DNA of 64,000 bases from Myxococcales bacterium (lineage in GTDB: Bacteria > Myxococcota_A > SURF-8): assembly GCA_003598065.1 (NCBI GenBank), contig QZKR01000010.1, forward strand, positions 1-64,000, written 5' to 3'. The position numbers were made by a program, and so were the translations under genes. This document shows, one piece after another, positions 62,426 to 64,000 of this stretch (the first letter of the stretch is position 1; the number at the start of each line of letters is the position of its first letter). The notes below the pieces were generated by a model. The model searched no databases and was not told where the DNA came from. It saw only the letters and a program-made list of their open reading frames with translations.

Positions 62426-62742
62426 TCCGACGCGTCAATAGGAAGCAATTATTATGCTTGTAATCACTTGAGATTTTTTTGTTTAGGCGTTTTTGGCAAT
62501 CATGGCCAACAAGAAAAGCCAGACGATTTTCTGCTTTATTTTTACCATTTAAGTTTGAATTGAAGAAACAAACCGCGTCTCATCGGTGAAGCAATGCCCC
62601 CTGGAAGCGGGCGAGGACGCTCGACTCCAAGCGCCTCCCGCCTATCTTGATAGAATAGAGGCCCAGGAATTGGGGTTTTGTTCGTTTTTTTATCGGTTTT
62701 TTCCCGGGGAACCGGCCATGAACGACACACCGTCAAGCTTCT

Positions 62743-62772
62743 TTGACTTTGCCACGCTCTTGTCGGTAGAAT
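62743..62772 (+). promoter_or_regulatory. Promoter of the PAS-GGDEF gene
   Basis: TTGACT at 62743, an 18-base spacer and TAGAAT at 62767. A start near 62779 would exclude an upstream ATG at 62718 and support translation from 62811. I see no gene in 62430-62740. Confidence 0.5.
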
Positions 62773-62810
62773 CCAAAACGAAACCGGCTATCGCGACAGG
62801 GGGTCCGACC

Positions 62811-63725
62811 ATGAACGCCACGACGGACCGCGAGACTCAACTGTATCGAAGCGTTCTGGACACGCTCCACGACGGCGTGTATTTCGTCGATGCCGAGCGC
62901 CGCATCACCTATTGGAACGAAGCGGCGCAACGCATCTCCGGCTACCACGCCGATGACGTGATGGGACGCTGCTGCGCCGACCACATTCTTGTCCATGTCA
63001 ACCGCGAGGGTGAAGCGTTGTGCGAAACCCGCTGCCCGTTTACCGCGGCGATGCGCGACAGGGCCGTGCGCGAGGAGACGGTTTACCTGCACCACAAGCA
63101 CGGCCACCGCGTCGCCGTCGCCGTCCGCGTCTCGCCGCTCTACGACAACTCGGGCCGAGTCATCGGCGCGGCGCAGGTGTTCACGGAAAACACCGCCGAA
63201 CAGTCCCTGGCGGAGGAGAATCAGCGTCTCCGGGCGTTGGCGCTGATCGATCCCCTCACGGAAATCGGCAACCGCCGCTATCTGTTCAAAGCCGTAGCCG
63301 ACGTGCTCAACGAGTCCAGCCGCCTCAACTGGCCCTTCGGCGTGATCTTCGCCGACATCGATTCCTTTAAAGGCATCAACGATCGTTTCGGCCATCCGGC
63401 GGGCGACCGCGTTCTGAAGATGGTCGCCGGCACGCTGGCCGGCGGCGTGCGTTCCTACGACCTGGCCGGTCGCTGGGGCGGCGAGGAGTTTGTCGTACTC
63501 GTCAAACGCGTGGCGCGGGATCAGGTCCGCGCCATCGCCGAAAAACTGCGCGTCCTGGTGGAGCGCTCCCATTTGGACCTCGATCGGACGACGTTGCGCG
63601 TTACGGCTTCCTTTGGCGCGACCGCCGCACTGCCGGGCGACTCACCGGATTCTATCGTCGCCCGCGCCGACCAGCTTATGTATCGAGCCAAACAAGAGGG
63701 TCGCAACCGGGTCGCCATCGACTGA
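62811..63725 (+). CDS. PAS-GGDEF diguanylate cyclase
   Basis: A 304-residue cytoplasmic protein. A PAS domain (about 10-125, SVLDTLHDGVYFVDAERRITYWNEAAQRISGY) contains a cysteine-rich insert (CCADHILVHV, LCETRCPF), then HHKHGHRVAVAVRVSPLYD. A short coiled coil leads to a GGDEF domain with DPLTEIGNRRYL, DIDSFKGINDRFGHPAGDRVL and the active-site GGEEF in RWGGEEFVVL, all intact, so it should make cyclic di-GMP. No RxxD inhibitory site is evident. The ATG at 62811 follows GGGGG; an ATG at 62718 would add 31 residues. It counterbalances the HD-GYP protein at 25097. Confidence 0.92.
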   Translation: MNATTDRETQLYRSVLDTLHDGVYFVDAERRITYWNEAAQRISGYHADDVMGRCCADHILVHVNREGEALCETRCPFTAAMRDRAVREETVYLHHKHGHRVAVAVRVSPLYDNSGRVIGAAQVFTENTAEQSLAEENQRLRALALIDPLTEIGNRRYLFKAVADVLNESSRLNWPFGVIFADIDSFKGINDRFGHPAGDRVLKMVAGTLAGGVRSYDLAGRWGGEEFVVLVKRVARDQVRAIAEKLRVLVERSHLDLDRTTLRVTASFGATAALPGDSPDSIVARADQLMYRAKQEGRNRVAID

Positions 63726-63769
63726 TCCGATCGTCTCTTGACCTCCGCCGACGAGAGCTTCACGCGTCC

Positions 63770-63798
63770 TTGACGGCTTCGCCGGCTGTGGCTATCGT
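63770..63798 (+). promoter_or_regulatory. Promoter of the last, truncated gene
   Basis: TTGACG at 63770, a 17-base spacer and TATCGT at 63793, about 70 bp upstream of the ATG. Confidence 0.45.
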
Positions 63799-63868
63799 GG
63801 CGTCCGCTTGGTTTCCAAACCAACCGGAAACGGTGTCGAAGAACCAATCGGTTCGGAAAGGACGCGTT

Positions 63869-64000
63869 ATGGCCGACGAGCGGAGCCGCAAAGGGACGCG
63901 TTACGACAGCCCGAAGATCCAGGCCTTCGTGGAAAGGCTTTACAGCGCCCATGACGCGGCGTTGAAGGATGCCTTGAAAACGGCTCGCCGACACGGCATC
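63869..64000 (+). CDS. Start of a probable O-methyltransferase (3' truncated by window)
   Basis: Only 44 residues are visible: MADERSRKGTRYDSPKIQAF and VERLYSAHDAALKDALKTAR, then RHGI. GGAAAGG lies eight bases before the ATG. The pattern of a basic start, YDSPxIxAFVxRLYxxHDAAL and a helix ending HG(I/L) recalls the N-termini of SAM-dependent O-methyltransferases of the caffeoyl-CoA type. The SAM-binding motif would lie past the window edge, so this assignment is tentative. Confidence 0.45.
   Translation, partial: MADERSRKGTRYDSPKIQAFVERLYSAHDAALKDALKTARRHGI

Overview
The window comes from a GC-rich Gram-negative bacterium. The evidence is outer-membrane beta-barrels, lipoproteins, lnt, sigma-54 regulation, multiheme c-type cytochromes, and long extracellular proteins with thrombospondin type-3 and formylglycine-enzyme folds. 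The mix resembles Myxococcota/Desulfobacterota-type (deltaproteobacterial) genomes. This placement is inferred; there is no rRNA in the window.

Layout. (1) 1-792: the end of a genomic island, with the C-terminus of an IetS-like S8 protease, periodic arm-type repeats and the 3' end of a tRNA-Ser used as attachment core. (2) 836-21035: a 20-kb block flanked by two 40-bp near-identical direct repeats. It holds one minus-strand gene train: FAD/ferredoxin/cytochrome-b-like membrane protein, 30-heme cytochrome, 42-heme lipoprotein, outer-membrane barrel, a leader with three tandem copies of an unrecognised RNA-like motif, a 1640-residue adhesin/beta-helix protein, three multicopper-oxidase-like proteins and a small exported protein. 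I read it as an electron conduit between the inner membrane and an extracellular copper-protein assembly, possibly acting on metals. (3) 21163-29312: signalling (REC-HD-GYP, PAS kinase, CAP lipoprotein, a five-PAS kinase) around the RNase P RNA. (4) 29719-35307: the conserved phoH-pgpH-ybeY-lnt operon. (5) 35334-40843: RND/MMPL transporter, ahcY, 6S RNA, thpR and a DMT transporter. (6) 41044-51296: DUF5610 protein, TlpA-like thioredoxin, barrel protein, and a sigma-54 activator directly upstream of a sigma-54-type promoter and a 1900-residue mosaic lipoprotein. (7) 51438-53822: asd and a phosphoesterase lipoprotein. (8) 53862-62356: a six-gene train, TetR/KamA-like fusion, ClC channel, DUF5752, TreT-like glycosyltransferase, OtsB and OtsA, which reads as an osmotic-stress operon. 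(9) 62811-64000: a diguanylate cyclase and the start of a probable O-methyltransferase.

The most unusual items are the repeat-flanked electron-transfer block with its triple tandem RNA-like leader and copper ligands split between neighbouring genes, the TetR/radical-SAM fusion at the head of an osmolyte operon, and the local sigma-54 activator/promoter pair. Long open frames antisense to the GC-rich genes were treated as codon-bias artefacts.
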